Notes: generated by a model from the letters alone, not told the origin. A stretch of DNA of 64,000 nt from Rhizobium oryziradicis (GCF_001939045.1 NZ_MKIM01000024.1:1-64000); one strand, 5' to 3'; positions 34,927 to 43,765 are shown, numbered from the stretch's first letter. Program-made: numbers and translations.

Positions 34927-35796
34927 ATGACTGTCGATACCGCGCCGCGCACGCCCACCTGGACCTATGTTGATGGACGCTGGATTGACGGCAACCCGCC
35001 GCTGATTGGGCCAACATCACATGCCATGTGGCTTGGCTCCACAGTGTTTGATGGCTCTCGCTGGTTTGATGGCCTTGCCCCTGATCTTGATTTGCATTGC
35101 CAGCGCGTCAACCGCTCCGCCATCAATATGGGCATGACCCCCACCATGGAGGCCAAGGAGATCGAGCGGCTGGCGCTGGAAGGTGTTGCCAAATTCGATG
35201 GCAAAACCGCCATTTATATCAAGCCGATGTATTGGTCGGAACATGGCGCGCCCGGCTCTGTGGTGGCCCCGGATGCAGAGTCTACCCGTTTTGCGCTCTG
35301 CCTGTTTGAAGCGCCGATGAATACGGCCAAGCCCCATTCGCTTACCGTGTCACCCTTTCGCCGCCCCTCGCCCGAATGTGCCATGACCGATGCCAAGGCC
35401 GGTTGCCTCTACCCCAATTCCGGCCGCATGATTGTGGAAGCCCGCGCCCGTGGCTTTGACAATGCGCTGGCGCTGGACATGAATGGCAATGTGGCCGAAA
35501 CCGCATCCTCCAACGTGTTTCTGGTCAAGAATGGCGTGGTCATGACCCCCATTGCCAACCGAACGTTTCTGGCAGGCATCACTCGCTCGCGCATCATCAC
35601 CCTTTTGCGATCCGCTGGCATTGAGGTGCAGGAAAAGACCCTTTCGGTTGCCGATTTCCTTGATGCCGATGAAGTATTCACCTCCGGAAATTACTCCAAA
35701 GTGGCCCCCGTCAACCGGCTGGATGACCGCCATTATCAGGAAGGACCAATGGCTGCCAAGGCACTGGATTTGTATATGAGCTGGGCGCGCTCCTGA
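34927..35796 (+). CDS. Branched-chain amino acid aminotransferase-like class IV aminotransferase
   Basis: 289 residues from MTVDTAPRTPTWTYVDGRWI, with GGAG before the ATG at 34927 deciding the start. It is a PLP fold type IV enzyme: HAMWLGSTVFDGSRWFDG (strand and first substrate loop), AMTDAKAGCLYPNSGRMIVE with the Schiff-base lysine, ALALDMNGNVAETASSNVFL (the E-x-x-x-x-N signature) and TFLAGITRSRIITLL (PLP phosphate site). It transfers the amino group between glutamate and branched-chain oxo-acids, or acts as a D-amino acid/other class IV transaminase; the exact substrate cannot be read from motifs. Confidence 0.9.
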   Translation: MTVDTAPRTPTWTYVDGRWIDGNPPLIGPTSHAMWLGSTVFDGSRWFDGLAPDLDLHCQRVNRSAINMGMTPTMEAKEIERLALEGVAKFDGKTAIYIKPMYWSEHGAPGSVVAPDAESTRFALCLFEAPMNTAKPHSLTVSPFRRPSPECAMTDAKAGCLYPNSGRMIVEARARGFDNALALDMNGNVAETASSNVFLVKNGVVMTPIANRTFLAGITRSRIITLLRSAGIEVQEKTLSVADFLDADEVFTSGNYSKVAPVNRLDDRHYQEGPMAAKALDLYMSWARS

Positions 35797-35835
35797 AAAT
35801 CTGCGGCCGTCGTTGTTACGGCATAATCTAAAACG

Positions 35836-35951
35836 TTAGAGCATCCTTTGTGCGCCATACTCGGCGCACACTGCTTCAAGGGCGCTGTAGCCTTTATTTC
35901 TGTTGGATAATTTTATCTTTAAACCGATTCCTGTTTAAAAAATGATGCAAT
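35836..35951 (+). repeat. Palindromic intergenic repeat, family A copy 2 (degenerate)
   Basis: TGTGCGCC (35850-35857) and GGCGCACA (35863-35870) form the first hairpin. A second, weaker dyad follows at about 35904-35951 (GGATAATTTTATCTTTAAAC ... GTTTAAAAAATGATGCAATAG). The order matches copy 4 at 56280-56384, with more substitutions. Confidence 0.7.
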
Positions 35952-36015
35952 AGCCTGTCCTTCTCGAACAGAGTTCCAGATAAAATTCCCCATTGCCGAA
36001 TGGTGAACCTGCCCT

Positions 36016-36768
36016 ATGTCTCGCAAAAAGCTGACAACTTTAAAGAGAGACCATGGGGCGATGCATAAATCCATAAAACTGTTAGGCTATGTCTTTGCGG
36101 CCGCCGGAGTGATCATGCTGTTGTGCGGGGGCGCCGCATTTTATTATGACGGCCAGTTTGAGCAACGCGCCCTGCACGCCCAGGGCGTTGTGACAGACCT
36201 CACCCGCAAGCGCGACAGTGATGGCGATGGTGATCTTTTCACGGCCATTGTTCAGTTTACTGATGCCAAGGGGCAGCATCAGGAAATGGCTGACCGCACC
36301 AGCTCCAACCCGCCCCGCTTTTCGCGTGGGGACAAAGTGGATGTGATGTATGACCCGGAGAGTCCATCCAGCGCGGTGATCAATGACATCTGGGGCCGCT
36401 ATTTGGTCGCACTGATTTTCGGTTTTCTCGGTGCTATTTTCACCATTCTCGGCAGCATTTTCATCATCATCATGCGCTCGAACGACAGCAAGATCAAATG
36501 GCTTCAGCGTTTCGGCACACCTGTTGAGGCCGATTTTCTGCATGTCTATCTGGATGAGAGCGTCAAGATCAACGGAGCCTCACCTTTTCGCGTGGTGGCG
36601 CAAGGTGCCGATCCCGCAACGGGCGCTCTGACGCGTTATGAAAGTGGCAAGATCTGGATTGATCCGACCGCGCGTTTGACGGGTAAAAAGCTGCGCGTGC
36701 TGGTCGATCCCAAAAAGCCGAAACGGCATATGATTGACCTGTCAACGACCATCACACCGTCTGAGTGA
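36016..36768 (+). CDS. DUF3592 domain-containing membrane protein
   Basis: 250 residues. A first transmembrane helix (LLGYVFAAAGVIMLLCGGAA) is followed by the extracytoplasmic DUF3592 part (QFEQRALHAQGVVTDLTRKR, then PPRFSRGDKVDVMYDPESPS) and a second helix (YLVALIFGFLGAIFTILGSI). A C-terminal repeat of the same beta-unit theme follows (VKINGASPFRVVAQGADPAT). Function unknown. An ATG at 36061 in frame is nearer the first helix and may be the true start. Confidence 0.8.
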   Translation: MSRKKLTTLKRDHGAMHKSIKLLGYVFAAAGVIMLLCGGAAFYYDGQFEQRALHAQGVVTDLTRKRDSDGDGDLFTAIVQFTDAKGQHQEMADRTSSNPPRFSRGDKVDVMYDPESPSSAVINDIWGRYLVALIFGFLGAIFTILGSIFIIIMRSNDSKIKWLQRFGTPVEADFLHVYLDESVKINGASPFRVVAQGADPATGALTRYESGKIWIDPTARLTGKKLRVLVDPKKPKRHMIDLSTTITPSE

Positions 36769-36911
36769 TTTCGGCTGGAGCAAAAGGCCCACAGCAAAGG
36801 AGATGGGAAAAACAAGGAGAATGCCCCGCGCTTGAAGGGTGCAACCTAAAAAAGCGATGATTATCGACTGTATTGTCTTCCCATCGCCCCACGCCTCTGC
36901 CAAGACACATC

Positions 36912-37283
36912 ATGTCAAATCACACGCCTCTTGAAACATCGCCGCCGGAAATTTTCGATTGCCAGTCCTGTGGTGCTTGTTGTGCCTATCAGGCCGATTG
37001 GCCGCGTTTTTCACTGGAAAGCGATGAACAACTGGCGCAAATTCCAGAAAAATTTATAGCCGACGACCTCAGCGGCATGCGGTTTGAAACCGATGCCAAA
37101 GGGCAATGTCGCTGCACGGCGCTGACCGGCGAACTGGGCAAGCATGTGGGCTGTGCCGTTTATGAGGTGCGCCCGCAGGTGTGCCGCGATTGCATGCCGG
37201 GCGATCCGGAATGTCATATCGCCCGCAAAGCGTTTGGTTTCGCCGTGGATGACCTGCCAGACCCGGATATTTACGTGGCATAA
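36912..37283 (+). CDS. YkgJ family cysteine cluster protein
   Basis: 123 residues from MSNHTPLETSPPEIFDCQSC. Eight or more cysteines are spaced as in the YkgJ/CxxCxxCC family: CQSCGACCAYQADWPRF, then CRCTALTGELGKHVGCAVY, RPQVCRDCMPGDPEC. These probably bind zinc or an iron-sulfur cluster. Role unknown. It lies immediately upstream of sodB on the same strand, with 172 bp between them. Confidence 0.88.
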   Translation: MSNHTPLETSPPEIFDCQSCGACCAYQADWPRFSLESDEQLAQIPEKFIADDLSGMRFETDAKGQCRCTALTGELGKHVGCAVYEVRPQVCRDCMPGDPECHIARKAFGFAVDDLPDPDIYVA

Positions 37284-37455
37284 CGCCATGCACCTGTCAT
37301 TTTGGAACATTATGCTTTCACAAACATTGGTGGAGGAGAGAAAGTTCTGATCGGAACAATAATTTGCCGTTTGGCAGGTTGCCTCTTGCCTTTGGCGCTC
37401 CTATGTTCCGCTCACCTCACCTTTTCATTTTTCGATGCCCAGAGGAGATTTTATC

Positions 37456-38058
37456 ATGGCTTTCGAACTTCCCGCCCTGCCTTACGCTTACGACGCACTC
37501 GGCCCGTTCATGTCGGCTGAAACGCTGGAATTCCACCACGACAAGCACCATCAGGCCTATGTCACCAACGGCAACAATCTGCTGAAGGATTCGGGTCTTG
37601 AAGGTCTTTCGCTGGAAGAAGTTGTCAAGCAGTCCTATGGCAAGAACGCCGGCCTGTTCAACAACGCTGGCCAGCACTACAACCACATCCATTTCTGGAA
37701 CTGGATGAAGAAAGACGGCGGCGGCAAGAAGATTCCAGGCAAGCTGGAAGCTGCAATCGCCTCTGACCTCGGCGGCTATGACAAGTTCAAGGCTGATTTT
37801 GTCGCCGCTGGCACCACGCAGTTTGGCTCCGGCTGGGCATGGCTTTCCGTAAAGGATGGCAAGCTGGAAATCTCCAAGACACCAAACGGCGAAAACCCGC
37901 TGGTGCATGGCGCGTCGCCAATTCTCGGCGTCGACGTGTGGGAGCATTCCTACTACATCGATTACCGCAACGCCCGTCCAAAGTATCTGGAAGCCTTCGT
38001 GGACAGCCTGATCAACTGGGAATACGTGGCCGAGATGTATGAAGCCGCCACCAAGTAA
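37456..38058 (+). CDS. sodB: Superoxide dismutase, Fe/Mn type
   Basis: 200 residues. Metal ligands are in place: His in LEFHHDKHHQAYVTN, His in NAGQHYNHIHFWNWMK, and Asp and His in GVDVWEHSYYIDYRNARPKY. The start is the ATG at 37456 with AGAGGAG upstream. It removes superoxide, cytoplasmic as there is no signal peptide. Fe versus Mn use cannot be decided from the motifs seen. A terminator follows directly. Confidence 0.95.
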   Translation: MAFELPALPYAYDALGPFMSAETLEFHHDKHHQAYVTNGNNLLKDSGLEGLSLEEVVKQSYGKNAGLFNNAGQHYNHIHFWNWMKKDGGGKKIPGKLEAAIASDLGGYDKFKADFVAAGTTQFGSGWAWLSVKDGKLEISKTPNGENPLVHGASPILGVDVWEHSYYIDYRNARPKYLEAFVDSLINWEYVAEMYEAATK

Positions 38059-38082
38059 GCATTGGCGCTCTTGAATGTGATA

Positions 38083-38114
38083 ACACCCGGTACATCCTGT
38101 GCCGGGTGTTTTTT
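38083..38114 (+). terminator. Rho-independent terminator of sodB
   Basis: An 11-bp stem ACACCCGGTAC / GTGCCGGGTGT (one G-U) followed by six T at 38109-38114. Confidence 0.9.
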
Positions 38115-38134
38115 ATTCCCCATAAGGCAATAGC

Positions 38135-38620
38135 ATGATCACCTTTATCCCCATGTCAGACGCGCAATACGCGGAATATCTGGATTATTTCATTCCCGAT
38201 TATGCCGATGAGATTGCTGCCAATTATGGCCGCTCAAACGAGGACGCGCTCATGCAGGCCAAGGCCGAGATGGCACATCACCTGCCCGAGGGTCCACGCA
38301 CTGAAGGCCAGCGCCTGCACACCATGATTGACAGTGATCTACAGATAGCGATTGGCTATGTCTGGTATCGCCCGGATGAGGCGAGCCGCTCGGTTTTCAT
38401 CTATGATTTTTCCATCCTGCCTCACTTTCGCGCCAATGGCCGGGGCAAGGCGGCCTTGCGGGCTTTGGAGATGATGCTGGCCGAGGATGGCTATCACGAG
38501 ATCAAGCTGCGGGTTGCCGCCGACAATGCGCGTGCCCAGCACGTCTATCAGGCGGGCGGCTTTCGCGTCACCGGCATCAATATGGTCAAGGCAATCGGCC
38601 ATCAAAGCGGCCGCGATTGA
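38135..38620 (+). CDS. GNAT N-acetyltransferase
   Basis: 161 residues. N-terminal YAEYLDYFIPDYADEIAANY; conserved core VFIYDFSILPHFRANGRGKA with the acetyl-CoA loop, then ALRALEMMLAEDGYHEIKLR and the V-x-x-x-N-x-x-A/R-A pattern VAADNARAQHVYQAGGFRVT. Substrate unknown; the protein starts 20 bp past the sodB terminator. Confidence 0.88.
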   Translation: MITFIPMSDAQYAEYLDYFIPDYADEIAANYGRSNEDALMQAKAEMAHHLPEGPRTEGQRLHTMIDSDLQIAIGYVWYRPDEASRSVFIYDFSILPHFRANGRGKAALRALEMMLAEDGYHEIKLRVAADNARAQHVYQAGGFRVTGINMVKAIGHQSGRD

Positions 38621-38656
38621 CAGCAAAGATCCACGTGATTTTTTGCAACGCACTGT

Positions 38657-39049
38657 TCACAGTTTGGCGTCAAATTCCGCACGGGCTGCAACAATGCATT
38701 CATAATGGTCGAAAGCCCAATTGCCCAAAGCCTCAATGGGCTTGCGCAAAGAGTGGCCAAGCGGGGTCAATTCATAATCGACACGCGGCGGCACAGTGGC
38801 AAAAACCGTACGTTTCACCAGGCCGTCCCGCTCCAGCCCGCGCAGCGTAAGTGTCAGCATTCGTTGAGAGATTCCGTCAATGCGCCGCTTTAATTCATTA
38901 AATCGGCACGGCCCATGGGCAAGCGACATCACCAGCAGCACGCTCCATTTATCCCCAACGCGATTGAGCACACTGTTGACAGCATCACAGCTTCTGCGAT
39001 CCTCTGTTGGTGCATGCTGCACCTCTTGCGTAACAATGGTTACATCCAT
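38657..39049 (-). CDS. HxlR family transcriptional regulator
   Basis: 130 residues from the ATG at 39047-39049 (an ATG at 39100 is in frame). The winged helix has the HxlR pattern: CDAVNSVLNRVGDKWSVLLV, LAHGPCRFNELKRRIDGISQ, RMLTLTLRGLERDGLVKRTV and YELTPLGHSLRKPIEALG. HxlR/YodB-type regulators often use an N-terminal cysteine to sense quinones and electrophiles; here a cysteine is in RRSCDAVN. It is divergent from azoR, a typical target pairing, so it probably represses the azoreductase until quinone or diamide stress. Confidence 0.9.
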   Translation of the reverse strand: MDVTIVTQEVQHAPTEDRRSCDAVNSVLNRVGDKWSVLLVMSLAHGPCRFNELKRRIDGISQRMLTLTLRGLERDGLVKRTVFATVPPRVDYELTPLGHSLRKPIEALGNWAFDHYECIVAARAEFDAKL

Positions 39050-39105
39050 GTGCCCGAGTTCCAACGATGTGCCTCCTTGCAAGCTTTTTGCAGTTACCAT
39101 AAGTG

Positions 39106-39140
39106 TCCCAGTATCGATTTTATACCACACAAGAAGGTGA
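39106..39140. promoter_or_regulatory. Probable HxlR operator in the azoR promoter
   Basis: A dyad GTAT-N7-ATAC (within AGTATCGATTTTATACC, about 39110-39126) lies between the divergent HxlR and azoR genes. This GTAT/ATAC type of half-site is compatible with HxlR/QorR binding; it is a short signal. Confidence 0.35.
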
Positions 39141-39146
39141 CTGACC

Positions 39147-39752
39147 ATGAGACTTCTGCACATCGATTCCAGCGTTCTCGGCCCATATTCTGTAAGCCGC
39201 ACCCTCAGCGCCTCTATCGCCAAGAAGCTGGGTGAACATGCTAGCGTGACCTATCGTGACGTTGCTGCAAATCCGATTGGCCATCTCTCGGGCCTGACAT
39301 TGGCCGCCGCCATGGGCAATTACGATGCCAGCAATGATGAAGCCACCAAGGCCGATTTGGCTCTGGGCGGCGAAGTGCTGCAGGAATTCCTGGAATCCGA
39401 CGTTGTTGTTATCGGCGTTGGCTTTTACAACTTCGGCATTCCAAGCCAGTTGAAGGCCTGGATTGATCGCATCTGCGCGGCTGGCAAGACCTTCAAATAC
39501 GGCGAAAATGGCCCAGAAGGCCTGTGCGGTGGCAAGCGCGTGGTTGTTGCTCTGTCGCGCGGTGGCGTTTACAGCGAAGGCCCAGCCGCAGCGCTGGAAC
39601 ATGCTGAAACATACCTCAAGGGCGTTTTCGGCTTCCTCGGCATCACCGATCTGGAATTCGTGATCGCTGAAGGCGTCAACATGGGCGAAGAAGCCAAGGC
39701 CGCTGCTGTTGCCAAGGCCAACCACTCGATCGAAGCCCTCAAGGCTGCTTGA
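39147..39752 (+). CDS. azoR: FMN-dependent NADH azoreductase
   Basis: 201 residues. Flavodoxin-like fold with the FMN phosphate loop [40 protein letters not shown] (the FMN ring loop) and [17 protein letters not shown]. The family reduces quinones by two electrons and azo bonds, protecting from electrophilic quinones. It is controlled by the divergent HxlR gene and ends at its own terminator. Confidence 0.95.
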   Translation: MRLLHIDSSVLGPYSVSRTLSASIAKKLGEHASVTYRDVAANPIGHLSGLTLAAAMGNYDASNDEATKADLALGGEVLQEFLESDVVVIGVGFYNFGIPSQLKAWIDRICAAGKTFKYGENGPEGLCGGKRVVVALSRGGVYSEGPAAALEHAETYLKGVFGFLGITDLEFVIAEGVNMGEEAKAAAVAKANHSIEALKAA

Positions 39753-39788
39753 TTGCCTGCTTGATGAGTTGATTGATTGAATTTTGAA

Positions 39789-39826
39789 GGCCAGCGGGCA
39801 TGATATGCGCGCTGGCCTGTTTTGTT
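39789..39826 (+). terminator. Terminator of azoR
   Basis: A 13-bp stem GGCCAGCGGGCAT / ATGCGCGCTGGCC (one mismatch) followed by TGTTTTGTT. Confidence 0.8.
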
Positions 39827-39838
39827 GCAAACCGGTGC

Positions 39839-40345
39839 TTACACCACATCCGTCACCCGCGCCCAGCGCTCATGGTCGCGCCATTCGCCATCGATCTTCA
39901 GATAGCGTTTTGAAAAGCCTTCCTTGATAAAGCCGCAGCGCGCAACCAGTGCAATGGAGCGCAGATTTTGCGGCTGGATATTGGCCTCAACCCTGTTCAG
40001 GCCCACCTCATCAAAGGCATAGGCCATGGTGGCGTTTAAGGCCTCCGTCATCAGGCCCCGCTTGCCAAAGCCAACCATGCCGTAATAGCCGAGATAGCAA
40101 CTTCTGAAATTGCCCAGCGCGATCTGACTCAAGGTAAAGACACCGACCACACCGAGGCTCTCAGACTCGCGGGCCACCAAGCCAATATTGGCACCCGTCA
40201 GGTTTTGCGAAAACCATGCATCAAACCCATCCCGGTCGGTAAAGGCTTTGACCCAGGGTGCGTGATAGTTTTGGCTGGCAAGATTTGCGGCAACAAGGTC
40301 GGCGCAGTCGGATCTGCGCACGGGTGCGAGAAGAAGTGATGTCAT
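39839..40345 (-). CDS. GNAT N-acetyltransferase, RimJ/RimL type
   Basis: 168 residues. The RimJ/RimL pattern is seen: SQIALGNFRSCYLGYYGMVG, the loop FGKRGLMTEALNATMAYAFD, EVGLNRVEANIQPQNLRSIA and CGFIKEGFSKRYLKIDGEWR then DHERWA. This family N-acetylates ribosomal or other proteins or small amines; the target is unknown. Confidence 0.9.
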   Translation of the reverse strand: MTSLLLAPVRRSDCADLVAANLASQNYHAPWVKAFTDRDGFDAWFSQNLTGANIGLVARESESLGVVGVFTLSQIALGNFRSCYLGYYGMVGFGKRGLMTEALNATMAYAFDEVGLNRVEANIQPQNLRSIALVARCGFIKEGFSKRYLKIDGEWRDHERWARVTDVV

Positions 40346-40457
40346 GGTGGGTCCTGTAAGATCATGATGGCAAGAAAGCGAAGCACATGTTTTTAAAGAG
40401 TTGTCATGCCGCTGTCATCGGGAGAGATTATCTGCCGCACAAATGGAACAGGTGACC

Positions 40458-41300
40458 ATGCTGAAGACCACACCCCTCTTGCGCCTCGGCATCATTGCCG
40501 ATCCCCAATATGCCGCCCTTCCCCCGGACGCCCGTATGGATCGCCATTACGCCAACAGTCTCACTAAATTGCGGGCGGCCATTCATGCTTTTAATCTGGA
40601 AGATCTGGATCGCGTCGTGGTGCTAGGCGATCTGATTGATCGTGGTTTTGAGCATTTCGCCCCGGCGTTGGAGACATTTGCCGCCTCGCGCCATCCGGTG
40701 ATTTTCTTGCCCGGCAATCACGATTTTGCCGTCAAGCCAGAGCAACGCAGCATGGTGCAGGCAGCCCTGGATATGCCAGCCCCCTATTATGATCTGGTGA
40801 TCAACGGCGTGCGCCTGATCATCACCGATTGCTGCGAGATATCGACCTTCGCACCGCCGCCGAGCGATCCGCGCTTAGCCGAGGCCGAGGCCTGTCTTGC
40901 CGCCTTGAAGGAAAAAGGCGCGATCAATGCGCAGAGCTGGAACGCGGGCATGAGCGACAGCCAGATTGCGTGGCTCAAAAGCCGCCTCGCCCTTGCCGAG
41001 CAAAGAGGTGAAAAAGCCATTGTGCTGGGGCATTATCCCCTGCATCCCTTTACCGATCACGCCCTGTGGAACGCGCAGGCCGTGGCTGACGCCATTTCTT
41101 CATCGCCTGCGGCCATTGCCTATCTCAGCGGCCATGACCATCGCGGCAATTATGGCACGCGCGGCCACACCCATTTTATCAATTTCAAAGGCATGGTGGA
41201 TACCGAGCGCGACAACGCCTTTGCCACCCTGAAACTCATGTTTGATGCGCTGATCATTGAAGGTTTTGGCCGGCAGGAAAGCTACACGCTGGCAATTTAA
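40458..41300 (+). CDS. Metallophosphoesterase resembling Mn2+-dependent ADP-ribose/CDP-alcohol diphosphatase
   Basis: About 280 residues. Calcineurin-like metal motifs: LGIIADPQYAALPPDARMD (with D-x-Q in place of D-x-H), VVVLGDLIDRG, VIFLPGNHDFAVKP, LGHYPLHPFTDHA and YLSGHDHRGNYG. The D-x-Q-Y start, followed by a RHYANSL segment, is characteristic of the ADPRibase-Mn family, which hydrolyses ADP-ribose, CDP-alcohols and cyclic ADP-ribose; members are best known from animals and plants. The substrate is inferred. Starts at 40443 and 40458 are both possible; 40458 has AACAGG upstream. Confidence 0.82.
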   Translation: MLKTTPLLRLGIIADPQYAALPPDARMDRHYANSLTKLRAAIHAFNLEDLDRVVVLGDLIDRGFEHFAPALETFAASRHPVIFLPGNHDFAVKPEQRSMVQAALDMPAPYYDLVINGVRLIITDCCEISTFAPPPSDPRLAEAEACLAALKEKGAINAQSWNAGMSDSQIAWLKSRLALAEQRGEKAIVLGHYPLHPFTDHALWNAQAVADAISSSPAAIAYLSGHDHRGNYGTRGHTHFINFKGMVDTERDNAFATLKLMFDALIIEGFGRQESYTLAI

Positions 41301-41466
41301 ACTGTTGAGATTGTGGGCATTTTCAATCTCCGCCGCACCAGCGTCCTATGAAGTCTGTATTGACCATACAATCACGCAGTTGTGACTTTATTTGGTTTAT
41401 CTGTTACGTTCAAATATCATGTGGGAAACCGTCTGCCGCTCCATCGGCACTTAAGGGAGAATGCCA

Positions 41467-41919
41467 ATGAATTGGAAACACACCACAATTGCAGCCCTCT
41501 GTCTCTGTCTTGCGGGTGGCGCTGTCAGCATGGCAAGCGCTGCCGATGAGCCGCAAGTGGTGCGCGCCGCCATGATGAAAAAAGTGGGCGGTGCCATGGG
41601 CGCGCTGGCTGGCATTGCCAAAGGCGAAAAGCCCTATGACGCAGCCGTGGTCAAGGCATCCTTGACCACCATGCAGGACGTGGCCAAGCATTTCCCCGAC
41701 CAGTTCCCGAAGGGATCGGAAACCGGCTTCAACACCGAAGCAAGCCCGAAAATCTGGGAGGATATGGCAACCTTCAAGACCAAGGCAAAAGCCCTTGAAA
41801 CGGCAGCCACCACCCAGCTTGCCGCCCTTCCTGCCGATCAGGCTGGCGTTGGCGCAGCCATCAAAACCATTGGTGGTACCTGCGGTGATTGCCATCAGAC
41901 CTTTCGCTTGAAGAAGTAA
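41467..41919 (+). CDS. Cytochrome c' (c556-like), periplasmic
   Basis: 150 residues from the ATG at 41467, chosen over 41461 because GGGAGA is 6 bases upstream. A signal peptide ends near ASA-ADE (TIAALCLCLAGGAVSMASA). The mature protein is a four-helix bundle (PQVVRAAMMKKVGGAMGALA) with the haem site CGDCHQTFRLKK at the extreme C-terminus, as in cytochrome c'. It probably takes part in periplasmic electron transfer or NO/oxidant handling. A terminator lies between it and the diheme cytochrome gene. Confidence 0.92.
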   Translation: MNWKHTTIAALCLCLAGGAVSMASAADEPQVVRAAMMKKVGGAMGALAGIAKGEKPYDAAVVKASLTTMQDVAKHFPDQFPKGSETGFNTEASPKIWEDMATFKTKAKALETAATTQLAALPADQAGVGAAIKTIGGTCGDCHQTFRLKK

Positions 41920-41936
41920 TTCTGGCATGAGGCAAG

Positions 41937-41961
41937 CGCCCGGCTCTGTGCCGGGCGTTTT
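41937..41961 (+). terminator. Terminator between the two cytochrome genes
   Basis: An 8-bp perfect stem CGCCCGGC / GCCGGGCG (41937-41944, 41950-41957) followed by TTTT. It lies 17 bp after the cytochrome c' stop and 25 bp before the diheme gene, so it may attenuate readthrough and set the ratio of the two cytochromes. Confidence 0.7.
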
Positions 41962-41985
41962 ATCAAGGTGGCATAAGGAATGGGC

Positions 41986-42900
41986 ATGTCAGGCAAAACG
42001 AAATTGAGCATTGCAGCGTCAGTTTTCACCGGGGTGGCTGCGGTTGCGCTCTATGTTTTTGCCATTGCGCCACACCGTCAGGCTCCCGAGGTCTGGGCCA
42101 ACACGGTCGCGCCTGATCTCACCAACGGCAAGCGCATCTTTTTTGCCGGCGGCTGTGCAAGCTGTCATGCAGCCCCTAATGCCAGCGGCGATGCCCGTTT
42201 GTTGCTCACCGGCGGCGTGACGCTGAAAACCCAGTTTGGCACGTTCCATGCCCCGAATATTTCGCCCGACCCCAAGGCCGGGATTGGCAATTGGACGCTG
42301 GCCGAGTTTGGCGATGCCCTCACCCGCGGCATTGGCCGCAAGGGTGAAAACCTCTATCCCGCCTTTCCCTACACATCCTATTCGCGCATGAAGCCGCAGG
42401 ATGTGGCCGATCTGTTTGGCTATATCAAAAGCTTAGCCCCAAGCCCCAATGTGGCCCCGCCGCATGAACTCGGCTTTCCGTTTAACCAGAGACTTTTGCT
42501 GACCGGCTGGAAATGGCTTTACCTCAACGATAAACCGCGCGTGACCTTGGCCAATGCCGATGAAGAGGTTCGCCACGGGCAATATCTGGTGGAAGGCCCC
42601 GGCCATTGCGGCGAATGCCACACCCCGCGCAACGCCATCGGTGGTCTGCAGACGGCCAATTGGCTGGCGGGTGGCCCAAACCCGGAGGGCGAAGGCCGTG
42701 TTCCCGATATTACCCCCGGCTCTGACACCATTGGCAAATGGTCGAAAGACGAGATCGCCAGCTATCTTGAGAGCGGCTTTACGCCCGATTTTGATAGCGT
42801 CGGTGGCTCTATGGTCGAGGTGCAGAAAAACATGGCCGAATTGCCAGCCAGCGACCGCGCCGCCATTGCCGCCTATTTGAAGGCAATCCCGGCAAAATAA
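41986..42900 (+). CDS. Diheme cytochrome c, membrane-anchored
   Basis: 304 residues from the ATG at 41986, chosen because AAGGA is 7 bases upstream. The N-terminal hydrophobic anchor (SIAASVFTGVAAVALYVFAI) is not obviously cleaved. Two c-type haem sites, CASCHAAPNASGDARL and CGECHTPRNAIGGLQT, with distal Met residues such as SRMKPQDVADLF, define a two-domain cytochrome resembling the haem subunit of alcohol/gluconate-type dehydrogenases. It is paired with cytochrome c', so they probably form one periplasmic electron chain; no dehydrogenase is adjacent. Confidence 0.9.
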   Translation: MSGKTKLSIAASVFTGVAAVALYVFAIAPHRQAPEVWANTVAPDLTNGKRIFFAGGCASCHAAPNASGDARLLLTGGVTLKTQFGTFHAPNISPDPKAGIGNWTLAEFGDALTRGIGRKGENLYPAFPYTSYSRMKPQDVADLFGYIKSLAPSPNVAPPHELGFPFNQRLLLTGWKWLYLNDKPRVTLANADEEVRHGQYLVEGPGHCGECHTPRNAIGGLQTANWLAGGPNPEGEGRVPDITPGSDTIGKWSKDEIASYLESGFTPDFDSVGGSMVEVQKNMAELPASDRAAIAAYLKAIPAK

Positions 42901-42904
42901 GCCT

Positions 42905-43135
42905 TCAGTGCTGCATCACCGGATTTCGAGACCATTCCTGTAATGTGGTCTTGATCAGCATCAAGGCTGCGTATCGCGCTTGATCGCGCTCAGCCGGATC
43001 AACAATACCGGCAAGACGGCTCTCAAAAGAACGCACGGTTTCGCGCACCCAGCGATGCAGGTGCGGGTCCGTATGCTTGTCCAACAGAGCGCGGATGGTG
43101 CTTTCCATCCTGCGGTTTTCTATCATCATTGTCAT
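42905..43135 (-). CDS. Small conserved hypothetical protein
   Basis: 76 residues from the ATG at 43133-43135, which has a strong GGAGGAAGACTAAA site; upstream codons lack one. The sequence MTMMIENRRMESTIRALLDK and VRETVRSFESRLAGIVDPAE is helical and charged with no family I can name. It lies 4 bp from the diheme cytochrome stop, convergent. It is probably cytoplasmic; function unknown. Confidence 0.6.
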   Translation of the reverse strand: MTMMIENRRMESTIRALLDKHTDPHLHRWVRETVRSFESRLAGIVDPAERDQARYAALMLIKTTLQEWSRNPVMQH

Positions 43136-43276
43136 TTTAGTCTTCCTCCAGGAAAGACGAATATGGTTACATAGGCTTGTCCCGGGCGTGTCTTGGAGAT
43201 GAATATGATCTTCAGATAACAACACGCCGGGATTCAAACAGTAAAATCGGCAAGAATGGCTGTGTTGACGCCATGC

Positions 43277-43765
43277 TTACGCCAGTGCCTGAACATAGCG
43301 CATGCCCGTTACTGGGCGAGGCGCGAATTCCATATGCTCGTAAAAACGATGGGCGGCGACATTGCCGGTGGTTGCGCTGACCGAGAGGTAATCGCAGCCC
43401 GACTTTCTGGCCAGATCGCGGGCACGCGCCACCAGATGCTGACCGATGCCATTGCTGCGCTGGCCATTGCGCACATAAAGATGGTGCAAATCCATGCCGC
43501 GCTTGCCTTCAATAGCTCTGTAAAGCGGCACAAGAATGGCGTAGCCAATCAACTCGCCCTCGCCTTCGGCCACAAGCGCGGTGATCCATGGCATGGGGCC
43601 AAACAGATCCCGCTTCAGCGTCTGTTCTGTCATGGCCGATGCATCGCCATGGTGGGCAGCGAGATCGGCAATCATGGCGCTGAGCTCTGACAGGTCATCG
43701 GGCCGCGCATGGCGGATCGACACAAGCGGCGGGCGCGGCAGGATAATATCGGTATCTTCGGTCAT
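43277..43765 (-). CDS. GNAT N-acetyltransferase
   Basis: 162 residues. Core motifs: HARPDDLSELSAMIADLAAH, ALVAEGEGELIGYAILVPLY, the acetyl-CoA loop LYVRNGQRSNGIGQHLVARA (R/Q-x-x-G-x-G), and VSATTGNVAAHRFYEHMEFA. Typical single-domain GNAT; substrate unknown. Confidence 0.9.
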   Translation of the reverse strand: MTEDTDIILPRPPLVSIRHARPDDLSELSAMIADLAAHHGDASAMTEQTLKRDLFGPMPWITALVAEGEGELIGYAILVPLYRAIEGKRGMDLHHLYVRNGQRSNGIGQHLVARARDLARKSGCDYLSVSATTGNVAAHRFYEHMEFAPRPVTGMRYVQALA

